Below, piece after piece: positions 8,063 through 17,147 of a stretch of 64,000 bases of DNA. The translations under genes were made by a program, and so were the position numbers. The DNA comes from Streptomyces griseoflavus. Its GTDB lineage: Bacteria; Actinomycetota; Actinomycetes; Streptomycetales; Streptomycetaceae. The stretch spans positions 150,606 through 214,605 of the forward strand of contig NZ_BMUC01000005.1 of assembly GCF_014649995.1 (NCBI RefSeq), given 5' to 3'. Below the pieces are notes generated by a model. That model was not told where the DNA came from. It worked only from the letters and a program-made list of their open reading frames with translations, and ran no database searches. Position 1 is the first letter of the stretch; each line of letters begins with the position of its first letter.

Positions 8063-9371
8063 ACACCGGTTTCACCGGGCGTCCGCCCAGCCAGGGCGTC
8101 GGGTCGCCCGCGTCGAGGGCCTTGCGGTACACCGCGCACGCCTGGGACACCACGTCGACGGTGTGGTCGATGTCGGCGTCGGTGAGGGCGGCGCTCACCA
8201 CGAAGGAGGGGGCCAGCACCCCGCCCGCGAGGAGGTGGCGCAGGAACAGGGTGCGGTACTCCTGCGAGGGCCGCCGCCGTTCGTCGAGGGTGGCGAAGAC
8301 CAGGTTGCTGGCCCGGCCCCGGACGACGACGTGGTCGCCGACGCCCATGCTCGCCGCGGCGTCGCGCACCCCGGTGGCCAGCCGCTCGCCGAGGGCGTGC
8401 AGCCGCGCGGTGACGCCCTCCTCGGCGTAGGTGCGCTGCACGGCCATCGCGGCGGCCAGGGAGTGCGTCTCCGCGCCGTGCGTGGTGGAGAGCAGGAACA
8501 CCCGGTCCCCGGAGTGGCGCAGGCCCCCGAGCTCCATCAGGTCGCGGCGCCCGGCGAGCGCGGAGACGGCGAACCCGTTGCCCAGCGCCTTGCCGAACGT
8601 GGAGAGGTCGGGGACGACGCCGTACAGGCCCTGGGCGCCCGCCTCGGACCAGCGGAAACCGGTGATCATCTCGTCGAAGACCAGGACGCAGCCGTGCCGG
8701 TCGGCCAGGGCGCGCAGGCCGGCGAGGTAGCCGGGCGGCGGCTCGGTGTGGGTGGCGGGTTCGAGGATCAGGCACGCGACCTCGCCCTCGTACCGGGTGA
8801 GCAGTTCCTCCGTGGCGGCCAGGTCGCCGTAGGGGAAGCCCACCGTGAGGTCGGTGGTCGCCGCCGGGATGCCCGCGGACATCGGGGTGGTGCCGATGAA
8901 CCAGTCGTCGACGGAGAAGAACGGGTGGTCGGCGCAGAGCGCCACCCGGGGGCGGCCGGTGGCGGCGCGGGCCAGACGGACCGCGGCGGTGGTGGCGTCG
9001 GAGCCGTTCTTGGCGAACTTCACCATCTCGGCGGTCGGCACGGTGGCCAGGAAGCGTTCCGCGGCCTCGGCCTCCAGGAGGGACGGGCGGACGAAGTTGC
9101 CGCCGCGGTCCAGTTCGCGCCGCACCGCGTCGACCACGCGCGGGTGCGCGTGACCGAGACTGACCGAGCGCAGGCCGGAGCCGTACTCGACGTAGCGGTT
9201 GCCGTCGACGTCCCACACGTGGGCGCCGCGGCCGTGGCTGATGACCGGGGCCAGGCTCTCGGGGTACTGGTCGTCGCCCTTGGCGTAGGTGTGCGCGCCC
9301 CCGGGGATCAGGGCGTGCAGGCGTTCGTTCGCCTCCCGTGAACGGGGCAGGCGGAATTCGGCGGTACTCAC
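8046..9371 (-). CDS. Class-III PLP aminotransferase, glutamate-1-semialdehyde aminomutase type
   Basis: A 441-residue fold-type I PLP enzyme. Visible features are the PGGAHTYAKG N-terminus, Asp233 in VLVFDEMITGF, which pairs with the cofactor nitrogen, and Lys261 in LSTFGKALGNGF, which forms the Schiff base. True HemL takes part in haem synthesis, but this gene is the last in an exopolysaccharide operon, following an epimerase-like gene. The likelier role is amino transfer to a keto-sugar or to a sugar side group. The GTG at 9371 follows the preceding stop by three bases. Confidence 0.8.
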   Translation of the reverse strand: MSTAEFRLPRSREANERLHALIPGGAHTYAKGDDQYPESLAPVISHGRGAHVWDVDGNRYVEYGSGLRSVSLGHAHPRVVDAVRRELDRGGNFVRPSLLEAEAAERFLATVPTAEMVKFAKNGSDATTAAVRLARAATGRPRVALCADHPFFSVDDWFIGTTPMSAGIPAATTDLTVGFPYGDLAATEELLTRYEGEVACLILEPATHTEPPPGYLAGLRALADRHGCVLVFDEMITGFRWSEAGAQGLYGVVPDLSTFGKALGNGFAVSALAGRRDLMELGGLRHSGDRVFLLSTTHGAETHSLAAAMAVQRTYAEEGVTARLHALGERLATGVRDAAASMGVGDHVVVRGRASNLVFATLDERRRPSQEYRTLFLRHLLAGGVLAPSFVVSAALTDADIDHTVDVVSQACAVYRKALDAGDPTPWLGGRPVKPVFRRRA

Positions 9372-9374
9372 GCC

Positions 9375-9926
9375 TCAGTTCTCCCTCTGCTTCAGCACGT
9401 CGGCGAGGCTCGGCGCCCGCCGGTCCCGCTCGGACATCGAGGTGACCGGCAGCGGCCAGTCGATGGCGAGGTCCGGGTCGTCGAAGGCGATCGTCACGTC
9501 CTCGGCCGGGTCGTGCGGGCGGTCGATGCGGTAGGAGGTGTCGGCGGTGTCCGTGAGCGCCTGGAAGCCGTGCGCGCACCCCGCGGGGACGTACAGGGTC
9601 GTCTGGGTCTCGCCGGACAGTTCGAACGTGGCGTGGCGCAGGTAGGTGGGGGAGTCCGGCCGCAGGTCCACGACGACGTCGAAGATCCTCCCGTACGAGC
9701 AGCGCACCAGCTTCGCCTCGCCGGCGCCGGAGCGCAGGTGCAGCCCGCGCAGGACGCCCCGGACCGAGCGGGAGAGGCTGTCCTGGACGAAGGCGTCCGG
9801 GTCGATGCCCGCCGAGCGGACCACGCCGGCGTCGAAGGTGCGGCAGAAGAAGCCGCGTTCGTCCGTGTACGGCGTCGGCCGGAACAGGTACGCGCCGGCG
9901 ATCGCCGGGACGTCGGTCGCTTTCAT
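9375..9926 (-). CDS. dTDP-4-dehydrorhamnose 3,5-epimerase-like protein (RmlC family)
   Basis: A 183-residue single-domain cupin with the RmlC pattern: GAYLFRPTPYTDERGFFCRTF, VQDSLSRSVRGVLRGLHLR, and YVPAGCAHGFQAL. RmlC enzymes epimerise C3 and/or C5 of 4-keto-6-deoxy sugars. No dTDP-rhamnose genes (rmlA, B, D) are nearby; the neighbouring nucleotidyltransferase is of the CDP type, so the substrate is probably a CDP-keto-sugar. The ATG is preceded by AGGAG and overlaps the previous stop (ATGA). Confidence 0.8.
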   Translation of the reverse strand: MKATDVPAIAGAYLFRPTPYTDERGFFCRTFDAGVVRSAGIDPDAFVQDSLSRSVRGVLRGLHLRSGAGEAKLVRCSYGRIFDVVVDLRPDSPTYLRHATFELSGETQTTLYVPAGCAHGFQALTDTADTSYRIDRPHDPAEDVTIAFDDPDLAIDWPLPVTSMSERDRRAPSLADVLKQREN

Positions 9927-11137
9927 GAACTCTCCTGCGGGGCGTGGGGACGGTCGGTCGCCGGGAAGAGGGCTGCCGTCAACGCGGCGAACTGACGGTC
10001 GAGTTGCTCGGTGACGGCCCGGTTCCGCTCGGCCAGGGTCCGCCGCAGCCCGGCGGACCGCCGCTCCAGTGACCGGAACTGTTCGAGGAGCCGGTCGGCG
10101 TCGACCTCGCGGGCCGGGTGGCAGTAGGCGTCCAGGCCCATGCGGGCCATGAGCGCCTCGCTCTTCGCCGCGTAGCTCAGCGCCAGCGTCGGCGTCCCGG
10201 TCCTCAGGGCGCAGACGAGGTTGTGGTACCGGGTGGCCACCACGGTGTCGGCGGCCGCCGTCTCCTTCATCAGGTCCGCCAGCGAGGTGGCTTCGGCGGC
10301 GGTGACCAGGGGCGAGTCCACCGCGTCGAGGATCGCCTCGACGACCCGCGTGTCGCAGGCGTCGCCGGTGAGCAGCCGGACCGGCCTGCCCTCCCCGGCC
10401 AGCGTGCGCACGAACCGGACGGTGCCGTCGAGGTAGCGCCGGTGGATCTCCTCGGCGCGGTCGCGGTCGTCGTCGCCGCCGTGGAAGTCCATCACGCCGA
10501 CGCAGACCCGGCCCGGCTGCCTGCCCTCGCCGGCCGGGGGTGCCGGCAGGGCGAACGCGAGGTCCGGGTGGACCGCGTCGCGCGTGGTGTCCACGCCCAT
10601 CGCCCGCATCGCGTCACGGGACAGGGTGTCCCGGTACGACCGGTGGGCGGCGAGCCGCGCCGACCGGCGCACCAGGGCCCGGGTGGGCCGGCTGCCGATC
10701 GGGGCGGCGCCGACACCGACCAGCGCCACCTTCGTGCCGAGCAGCCTGCCGCTCGCGCAGAGCAGGAACAGCGCGTACGGGAAGCCCCAGGGCCGCAGCG
10801 GCAGCGTGGCCTCCAGGACGCCCATGCCCGGCACGATCACCACGTCGTGCCGGCGCACCCAGGCGGCGGTGCGCACGGCGTCGACGAGCTTGCCCAGCCC
10901 TTTGCCCGCGATCGCGCCCGCCCGTGACGCGGTCCGGTACTCCCCGCGGTACCAGTGCAGCCGTGTCGCGGGGATGCCGTACCGGGCGGTGACGACCTCG
11001 GGTCCGCCGCACAGCGCGTCCACGACGGCCTCCGGGTGCGCGGCCCGCAGGTACCCGAGCACGGCCTCCAGCGATCCGTCGTTGCCGAGGTTGCCGGAGC
11101 CGAGCAGGCCGAACAGGCCGACGCGCGCCTGCCTCAC
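9923..11137 (-). CDS. Polysaccharide pyruvyltransferase family protein
   Basis: A 404-residue GT-B-like protein of the polysaccharide pyruvyltransferase family (CsaB/WcaK). It begins with a Rossmann strand VGLFGLLGSGNLGNDGSLEA and has the C-terminal half typical of the family (VVATRYHNLVCALRTGTPTLALSYAAK, with the conserved RxHxxxxAL-like segment). These enzymes add a pyruvate ketal from phosphoenolpyruvate to glycans, giving them acid groups. The GTG at 11137 overlaps the preceding stop (GTGA), and the stop overlaps the next ATG. The protein is cytoplasmic, acting on repeat-unit intermediates. Confidence 0.82.
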   Translation of the reverse strand: MRQARVGLFGLLGSGNLGNDGSLEAVLGYLRAAHPEAVVDALCGGPEVVTARYGIPATRLHWYRGEYRTASRAGAIAGKGLGKLVDAVRTAAWVRRHDVVIVPGMGVLEATLPLRPWGFPYALFLLCASGRLLGTKVALVGVGAAPIGSRPTRALVRRSARLAAHRSYRDTLSRDAMRAMGVDTTRDAVHPDLAFALPAPPAGEGRQPGRVCVGVMDFHGGDDDRDRAEEIHRRYLDGTVRFVRTLAGEGRPVRLLTGDACDTRVVEAILDAVDSPLVTAAEATSLADLMKETAAADTVVATRYHNLVCALRTGTPTLALSYAAKSEALMARMGLDAYCHPAREVDADRLLEQFRSLERRSAGLRRTLAERNRAVTEQLDRQFAALTAALFPATDRPHAPQESS

Positions 11138-12081
11138 GCCTGCCGCCCTTCCCGCCCGGCGACGAGGGCGTCGACGGACACGGTGAGCCGGTCCGGGTCG
11201 ACCGGGGCGCGGTCCTCGACCCGCTCGCCGGCGCCCGGCCGGGCCCGGGAGGTCATCCACGCGGCCAGGTGGCGGTAGCAGGCGCGCCGGTCGGCCGGGG
11301 ACAGCGGCGCCCGCCGGATCGCCGAGACGAAACCCCACACGTACTCGGCGAGCAGCCGGGGCGTCGGGTGCAGCGGGCCCGCGCGGCGCGGGTCCAGGTT
11401 GACGCACCGGGAGCGCTTGGAGGGGTTCGCCCGCTCGGCGCGGGTGGGGTGGTCGCGGCGGAAGTACAGCAGTTCCGGCACCTGGTGGAACGGCCCGTGC
11501 AGGGTGATCTCGGCGACGAACGTGCGGTCCGCGTGGTGGTAGCTGTCGTGCGGCTTGACCCGGCGCAGCACGTCGGCCCGCATCACGCCGTAGAAGTCGT
11601 CGCCGCCGGGTTCGAACAGCAGGCTGCGGAAGCGTTCCGGCGCGTGCGGGGAGTCGGTGGCGAGCCCGTACGCGTAGGGGACCTTCACCTTGCCGTCGCC
11701 GTCGATGACGGCCTGGCCGCTGTGCGCGAGGATCACGTCCGGCCGCTCGTCCAGCGCCTCGACGCAGGCCCGCAGCAGGTCCCGGGCGTACAGGTCGTCG
11801 TGCGAGGCCCACTTGAACAGCTCGCCCCGGCACTGGGTGAACACGTGGTTGTGGTTCGGGGCGGCGCCGATGTTACGGGTCAGCCGGATGTAGCGGATGC
11901 GGGAGTCCTTCGCCGCGTACGTCCGGCAGATGTCCTGGGTGCCGTCGGTCGAGGCGTTGTCGGAGACGACCAGTTCGAAGTCCTCGTAGGTCTGGCCGAG
12001 CAGCGCGTCGAACGCCTCGGCGAGGTACTCCTCGCCGTTGTACACGGGCAGGCCGACGCTCAGCCTGGGTTGGGCTGTCAT
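11134..12081 (-). CDS. Glycosyltransferase family 2
   Basis: A 315-residue GT-A enzyme. The nucleotide-sugar domain runs from LSVGLPVYNGEEYLAEAFDA through the DNASTDGTQDICR motif, with a DD pair (WASHDDLY) in the DxD position and a later HHADRTFVAEI segment. It has no membrane spans, so it would act at the inner face adding a sugar to the lipid-linked repeat unit. The donor and linkage cannot be predicted. It is coupled to the pyruvyltransferase gene by a GTGA overlap. Confidence 0.88.
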   Translation of the reverse strand: MTAQPRLSVGLPVYNGEEYLAEAFDALLGQTYEDFELVVSDNASTDGTQDICRTYAAKDSRIRYIRLTRNIGAAPNHNHVFTQCRGELFKWASHDDLYARDLLRACVEALDERPDVILAHSGQAVIDGDGKVKVPYAYGLATDSPHAPERFRSLLFEPGGDDFYGVMRADVLRRVKPHDSYHHADRTFVAEITLHGPFHQVPELLYFRRDHPTRAERANPSKRSRCVNLDPRRAGPLHPTPRLLAEYVWGFVSAIRRAPLSPADRRACYRHLAAWMTSRARPGAGERVEDRAPVDPDRLTVSVDALVAGREGRQA

Positions 12082-12113
12082 GAGGTCCTCACTTCACGCG
12101 ACTTCACGGGATT

Positions 12114-13406
12114 TCACGGAACTTCACGGATGGTCTTCTGGTGGTGCTCGCGCAGGGCGGACCGCAGGTGCAGCCACCACACGGCCGAACCGCACAGGGT
12201 GGCGGCGGCGACGCCCCAGGCCGAGCCGGCCGTGCCGGCCACGACCGCCCCGCCGAGCCCGCCGGTGACGTAACAGACGGAGGCGAACAGCTGGCTGCGC
12301 AGACTGCGCCGGGCCGCGCCCAGGGCGCGCAGCCCGGCCGCCGCGCCGGTGCCCAGGCCGGCGCCCGCGACGCCCAGCGTGACCGGCACGACGAGCTCGG
12401 CGGCGGCGCTCCAGACACCGCCGAGCACCAGCTCGCCGAGCCGGTCCGGCACCAGCAGCAGGGCCCCGCCCCACAGCAGCGCGGCGACGGCCTGACCGCC
12501 GCCGAGGAGCAGGCAGAACGTGCCGAGGCGGTGCGGGGCCCGCCGCAGCACCCGTGCCGCCTCCGCGACGGTGACCAGCGACAGGCCCATCAGCAGGGCG
12601 AGGAACGGGCCCAGCAGCAGCTCCGCCCCCCGGATCACCCCCACCGCGCCGACCCCGACGATCGCGCCGAGCCCGTACGCCCGCAGCTGGCTCGCGCCGC
12701 TGTTGCTGACGTTCTCGACCAGGTAGCGGTAGCCGAGGTCGCGGTGCTCGCGCACCCACGGGCGCGCGCCGGAGAGGCGGGGCCGGATGCCGGACTGGAA
12801 GCAGCCGTACACCGCGGCCACCGCGGCGGACCCGCCCCAGGCGAGCACGAAGGCGGACACGCTGCCCACCCGGGCCGCCGCCACCAGGGCCGGGACGAGC
12901 GCCACGCCCCACACGACGTCGTTGACGAACGCCTTCCGCCCGGTGCCGGCGGCGAAGAACGCGAACCGCCACGCGTCCTGGAGCAGCAGCCCCGGCAGGA
13001 CGACACCGAGGCAGGCGAACGCCGTCCCGACCGGGCCGCCGAGGGCGAGACCGACCGCCACGGACACCGCGCCGAGGGCGGCACCGACACCGAGCGCGGC
13101 CCCCGACGACCGGGCCACCGCCCCGCGCCAGGACGCCTCCGGCACGCCGCTGAACCGCACCACGAGCGGGTCGGTGGCCACCCCGCGCGACACGTTGAGC
13201 ACCACCCCGTAGGTCACCCAGGCGAGGCTGAACACGCCGAACGCGGTCACCCCGAGCGAGCGGGCCACGTAGACGCCCACCACGAAGTTGCTCACGCTGG
13301 AGGCCGCCTGGTCGGCCAGTCCCCAGGACAGCCGCCCGACGACGGCCCGCCTCGCCGACGCCGCCCGCGGCCTCGTCCTCTCCCCCTCGGTGGTCATCGG
13401 CGTCAT
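12114..13406 (-). CDS. Wzx-type oligosaccharide flippase
   Basis: A 430-residue integral membrane protein with about twelve hydrophobic segments and the MATE/PST-family opening (SWGLADQAASSVSNFVVGVYVARSLG), which matches polysaccharide flippases. It would move the lipid-linked repeat unit across the membrane to the polymerase. The chosen ATG at 13406 overlaps the upstream stop (ATGA); a second ATG three codons in (13397) is the alternative. Confidence 0.85.
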   Translation of the reverse strand: MTPMTTEGERTRPRAASARRAVVGRLSWGLADQAASSVSNFVVGVYVARSLGVTAFGVFSLAWVTYGVVLNVSRGVATDPLVVRFSGVPEASWRGAVARSSGAALGVGAALGAVSVAVGLALGGPVGTAFACLGVVLPGLLLQDAWRFAFFAAGTGRKAFVNDVVWGVALVPALVAAARVGSVSAFVLAWGGSAAVAAVYGCFQSGIRPRLSGARPWVREHRDLGYRYLVENVSNSGASQLRAYGLGAIVGVGAVGVIRGAELLLGPFLALLMGLSLVTVAEAARVLRRAPHRLGTFCLLLGGGQAVAALLWGGALLLVPDRLGELVLGGVWSAAAELVVPVTLGVAGAGLGTGAAAGLRALGAARRSLRSQLFASVCYVTGGLGGAVVAGTAGSAWGVAAATLCGSAVWWLHLRSALREHHQKTIREVP

Positions 13407-14677
13407 GCCTTGAGCAGCCCGGCGGTGTGCAGGGCGTCGGCGGCCGCCGCGACGGTGTCGAACGGCAGCCCGGACCGCTCGGCGACGTCCAGCAGGCCGT
13501 GCTCCCCGTCGGACAGGCTCAGGACCCACAGCATCGCCATCTGGGCCTGCTTCGCGTCGCTGCGCCCCCCGAGCGAGTCGTACAGCCCGCGCCGGCCCAA
13601 CTGCGGCTCCCCGTACGGGCTCAGATTGACGTACCGCCGGTTGCGGTCCAGGACGCCGAACGCCTCGCGGCAGACCGCCAGGGTGTCCGCCATCGCCTCC
13701 GCGGACACGAAGTCCGGGTCGTCCGCCGAGGTGTGGTACTCGGGGTACCCGGCGTACGGGGTCCGGCTGAGCGAGCCCACGCCGAGGTCGAACCCGGGCG
13801 AGCAGTACTGCCGCTCGTCGTAGCCGTACGGGGTGAACTCGGTGATCCGGTGCGGGCGTCCGGAGGCCGCCAGCACATGCCGCAGCACCCGGTCGATCTC
13901 CGCGTCCCCGCGCCTGCTCCGCTTGTACGTCAGCTGCCCCCGGTCGCCGGCGCAGGCCAGCACCAGCCCGTGCCTGACCCGTCCCACCCGTTCGGCGTTG
14001 CGGGCCAGCCAGGTGATCGCCCCGATGGTGCCGGGGGCGAAGACGAACCGGTAGGTGTAGTGGGGCTGCCGCTCCGCGAGCGCCCGGGCCAGGAAGACCG
14101 CCACCGCGACGCCGGCCAGGTTGTCGTTGGCGAGCGACGGGTGGCAGACGTGGCAGGAGACGATCACCTCGTCGGGGACCCGCCCGGGGACCACGTGCTC
14201 GGCGTAGGTGAGGTGGCCGTCGGCGAGCGTGGAGTCGATCCGCACCTCGTAGTCGCCGTCCGGCATCGCGTCCAGGGTCTCCTGGGCCAGGCAGAACCCC
14301 CACTCCGGTGTGTAGTAGCTGGTGCGGTACGGCACCCAGGACGGATGGTCGGGCAGCGTGTGCAGGTGCGGGCGCAGTGCGGTGAGCGGCATGGTCGCCG
14401 ACACCGGCACGCTGTAGCCGAGGACGTGCAGGCTGGACGCGGCGAAGTCGACGACCCGGCGGCCGGAGGCGTCGGCGACGTACGCGTCGCGGATGTTCCA
14501 CTCCTGCGGCACCGTCCAGTCCAGGACCTGGGTCCCGGTCGGCACCTCGTGCACCTCCAGCGGGACGTACTCACCGACGATGTCCAGGGTGGCGCGCACC
14601 CCGTCGCCGGTGATGCTCCGGCACAGCGGGTACAGCCGCCGTACCAGCGCGTGCATCTCCTCGCCGACGTCGGTCAC
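13403..14677 (-). CDS. DUF4910 / aminopeptidase-like protein with C-terminal winged helix
   Basis: A 424-residue protein of the DUF4910-type family: an N-terminal MHALVRRLYPLCRSITGDGVR segment, an M28-peptidase-like core with candidate metal ligands (SCHVCHPSLANDNLAG, then EYHTSADDPDF), and a C-terminal winged-helix region. Related genes occur repeatedly in sugar-modification and exopolysaccharide clusters, with a SAM-dependent C-methyltransferase, an SDR and a PIG-L deacetylase, as here. The chemistry is not established; hydrolysis of an amide on a sugar or amino-acid-decorated intermediate would fit. The GTG start at 14677 is coupled (GTGA) to the previous gene. Confidence 0.78.
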   Translation of the reverse strand: MTDVGEEMHALVRRLYPLCRSITGDGVRATLDIVGEYVPLEVHEVPTGTQVLDWTVPQEWNIRDAYVADASGRRVVDFAASSLHVLGYSVPVSATMPLTALRPHLHTLPDHPSWVPYRTSYYTPEWGFCLAQETLDAMPDGDYEVRIDSTLADGHLTYAEHVVPGRVPDEVIVSCHVCHPSLANDNLAGVAVAVFLARALAERQPHYTYRFVFAPGTIGAITWLARNAERVGRVRHGLVLACAGDRGQLTYKRSRRGDAEIDRVLRHVLAASGRPHRITEFTPYGYDERQYCSPGFDLGVGSLSRTPYAGYPEYHTSADDPDFVSAEAMADTLAVCREAFGVLDRNRRYVNLSPYGEPQLGRRGLYDSLGGRSDAKQAQMAMLWVLSLSDGEHGLLDVAERSGLPFDTVAAAADALHTAGLLKA

Positions 14678-15699
14678 CGGCGCCACCGCAGGGTGTCGTC
14701 GACGGCCTTGGCGTCGGAGGCCGCCCGCAGCACCGCGAGGCGGGTGAAGCGCCGCTCGAAGTCCTCCTGGGTCAGCCCGTGCGTGCGGTAGGCGTCGGCG
14801 AGTTCGAGCGCGCCCCGCTTCACCGTCCACGCGCAGTCGAAGCCGGGCACGGCGGCCCGGAAGCGGGAGAAGTCCACCCGGTAGGACCGCGGGTCGGCGC
14901 CGCTCTCCCCGGTGATCACCACCTTGGAGCCGGACACCGCCTCGGCGACCTGCCCGGCGATCTCCGCGACCGTGACGTTGTTGGCCTCGGTGCCGATGTT
15001 GAACGCCCGGTCGTGCACCGCCACCCGCGGCGCGGTCAGCGCGGCGGTGAAGGCGCGCGCGATGTCGGCGGCGTGCACCAGCGGACGCCAGGGGGTGCCG
15101 TCGGAGAGCACGAGCACCTCACCGGACAGCAGCGCGTGGCCCACCAGGTTGTTCAGCACGATGTCGGCGCGCAGCCGGGGCGAGAACCCGAACGCGGTGG
15201 CGTTGCGCAGGTACACCGGGCTGAAGTCGCCGTCGGCCAGCGCGTGCAGGTCGTCCTCCACCCGCACCTTGGACTCCGCGTACGGCGTCACCGGGCGCAG
15301 CGGGGCGTCCTCGCCCACCAGGTCGTCACCGCCGGCGGCCCCGTAGACCGAGCAGGTCGACGCGTACAGGAAACGCTGGACCCCCGCGTCGCGGGCCAGC
15401 CGGGCCAGCCGCACCGAGGCGTGGTGGTTGATGTCGTAGGTGAGTTCCGGCGCCAGCGAGCCCAGCGGGTCGTTGGACAGCGCGGCCAGGTGGATCACGG
15501 CGTCCACCCCGGCCACGTGCTCGGCCGTGACGTCCCTCAGGTCCACCCGGGTCCCCGGCGGGTCGGCGGGCGCCGGGCCGAGGACGCAGTCGGCGAACAG
15601 GCCGGCGTCCAGACCGACGACCTCGTGGCCCGCGGCCGCGAGGACCGGGGCCATCACGGTGCCCAGGTAGCCCTGGTGTCCGGTCAGCAGTACGCGCAC
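14674..15699 (-). CDS. NAD-dependent sugar epimerase/dehydratase (extended SDR)
   Basis: A 341-residue extended SDR. It has the nucleotide-binding motif TGHQGYLG at residues 6-13, a conserved Ser region STCSVYGAAGG, and YAESK as the catalytic YxxxK. It acts on nucleotide sugars; whether it epimerises, dehydrates or reduces cannot be told. In this cluster it is the only extended SDR next to a CDP-glucose synthase, so it is the best candidate for the missing 4,6-dehydratase or 4-keto processing step. It overlaps the DUF4910 gene and starts 3 bases after the PIG-L stop. Confidence 0.85.
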   Translation of the reverse strand: MRVLLTGHQGYLGTVMAPVLAAAGHEVVGLDAGLFADCVLGPAPADPPGTRVDLRDVTAEHVAGVDAVIHLAALSNDPLGSLAPELTYDINHHASVRLARLARDAGVQRFLYASTCSVYGAAGGDDLVGEDAPLRPVTPYAESKVRVEDDLHALADGDFSPVYLRNATAFGFSPRLRADIVLNNLVGHALLSGEVLVLSDGTPWRPLVHAADIARAFTAALTAPRVAVHDRAFNIGTEANNVTVAEIAGQVAEAVSGSKVVITGESGADPRSYRVDFSRFRAAVPGFDCAWTVKRGALELADAYRTHGLTQEDFERRFTRLAVLRAASDAKAVDDTLRWRR

Positions 15700-15702
15700 G
15701 GG

Positions 15703-16350
15703 TCATTCCCCCAGGTCGAGAGTGAGTTTGGTGACGGCGAACGCCTCGGCGTAGCGGGCGTGGCATTCGATGCCGCGGATCCGGGCCAGACCGAGGAAGG
15801 CCTCCCGGTCGTACCAGGGCCGGTGCCGCTGCGAGGGGTAGTGCTCCTGCAGCAGCCGCACCTTCCGCTCGGCGGTCTCCGGCGACAGCGGCTGGTACGC
15901 CGTCATCGGGCCGAGGTCGCCGTCCCACTTGACGATCTCGTAGCCGAGCACGAGGTGGTCCCGGAAGGCGGTGGTCATCATGCGCGCCAGGCCGCGGTGG
16001 TCCTGGTGCGCGTCCTCGGCGCGCGGGGCCAGCACGACATCCGGCTCGGTCCGCGCGCGCAGCTCCTCGACCGCGGCCTTGGCCTCCTCCCAGTGCGCGG
16101 GCATCCGGCCGTCCGGCAGCTTCAGCACGGTCAGCCGCAGGTCGGCGCCGGGGCAGAAGGCGGCGAGCGCGGCCCGCTCCTCCTCCTCGCGTTCACCGCC
16201 GCCGCCGGACAGCACCAGCGCGTCGACGCGGATGCCGGGCCGCGCGAGGCACAGGGTCAGCAGCGTGCCGCCGGCGCCGATGGCGATGTCGTCGCAGTGC
16301 GCGCCCACCGCGACGACCCGGTCCAGACGGCCGGTCCCGAGCCGGATCAC
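15703..16350 (-). CDS. PIG-L family zinc deacetylase
   Basis: A 215-residue PIG-L/LmbE-type hydrolase. The first metal motif reads AVGAHCDDIAIGAGGTL (usually AHPDDE) and the second is HQDH. Family members remove acetyl groups from GlcNAc-type sugars, as in GPI-anchor, mycothiol and glycopeptide pathways. Located between the CDP-sugar synthase and the SDR, it probably deacetylates an amino sugar or sugar amide of the repeat unit. Cys replaces Pro, and Asp-Ile replaces Asp-Glu, in the first motif, so metal binding may differ. The GTG start overlaps the rfbF stop. Confidence 0.83.
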   Translation of the reverse strand: MIRLGTGRLDRVVAVGAHCDDIAIGAGGTLLTLCLARPGIRVDALVLSGGGGEREEEERAALAAFCPGADLRLTVLKLPDGRMPAHWEEAKAAVEELRARTEPDVVLAPRAEDAHQDHRGLARMMTTAFRDHLVLGYEIVKWDGDLGPMTAYQPLSPETAERKVRLLQEHYPSQRHRPWYDREAFLGLARIRGIECHARYAEAFAVTKLTLDLGE

Positions 16351-17147
16351 GCCGTCACCCCGGCGCCCGCACCGTCCCGCTCCCACACTGCCCACGGGCG
16401 GTCGCCCCGCGCGTAGGCCTCGTCGAGCGCGGCCCGCTCCTTCACGGTGTCGGTCGGCTTCCAGAAGCCGCGGTGCCGGTAGGCCATCAGCCGCCCCTGC
16501 TTGGCGAGCCCGGCGCAGCCGTCGGCGACCAGGTCACCGCCCTCGGGGATGTGGTCGAGGACCTCACGGCGCAGGACGAAGTAGCCGCCGTTCTCCCACA
16601 GCGGCAGTTCGCTCACCGGGGTGATGCCCCCCACCAGCCCGTCCTCGCCCAGGTCCACGCAGTGGAACGAGGACTGCGGCGGCACCACCATCATCGACGC
16701 GCCGGCGTCACGCCGGGCGAACCGGTCGATCATCTCCGGCAGCGGGGCGTCGGTGAGCACGTCGGCGTAGTTGGCGAGGAACATCTCGTCGCCGTCCAGG
16801 TGGTGCCGCACCCGGCGCAGCCGCTCCCCGATGGGCGACTCGATGCCGGTCTGCGCGAACGTGATCGTCCAGTCGGCGATGTCGGTGGACAGCAACTCGG
16901 TCCGCCCGCCCCGCAGCACGAAGTCGTTGGACGTCGTCTCCTCGTAGTTGAGGAAGAAGTCCTTGATGTGGTGCGCCCCGTAGCCGAGGCACAGGATGAA
17001 CTCCGTGTGCCCGTAGTACGCGTAGTAGCGCATGACGTGCCAGATCAGCGGGCGCGGCCCGACCATCGCCATCGGCTTGGGCACGTCGTCGGAGGTCCCG
17101 CTGCGCATCCGCAGCCCGTAACCGCCGCAGAACAGTACGACCTTCAT
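16347..17147 (-). CDS. rfbF: Glucose-1-phosphate cytidylyltransferase
   Basis: A 266-residue nucleotidyltransferase of the RfbF type. It shows the pyrophosphorylase start VVLFCGGYGLRMR, the DVPKPMAMVGPRPLIWHVM segment with the phosphate-binding Lys, and a long match typical of CDP-glucose synthases (YYGHTEFILCLGYG, FLANYADVLTD, FWKPTDTVKER). It makes CDP-glucose from CTP and glucose-1-phosphate, the entry to CDP-activated deoxy sugars. The usual partner, CDP-glucose 4,6-dehydratase (RfbG), is not next to it. The ATG at 17147 overlaps the methyltransferase stop. Confidence 0.9.
   Translation of the reverse strand: MKVVLFCGGYGLRMRSGTSDDVPKPMAMVGPRPLIWHVMRYYAYYGHTEFILCLGYGAHHIKDFFLNYEETTSNDFVLRGGRTELLSTDIADWTITFAQTGIESPIGERLRRVRHHLDGDEMFLANYADVLTDAPLPEMIDRFARRDAGASMMVVPPQSSFHCVDLGEDGLVGGITPVSELPLWENGGYFVLRREVLDHIPEGGDLVADGCAGLAKQGRLMAYRHRGFWKPTDTVKERAALDEAYARGDRPWAVWERDGAGAGVTA

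Noticed and set aside
8046-9371. Assignment of the aminotransferase to haem synthesis (HemL)
   Set aside because: It lies at the end of an exopolysaccharide operon with no other haem genes, and a sugar-related role fits better.
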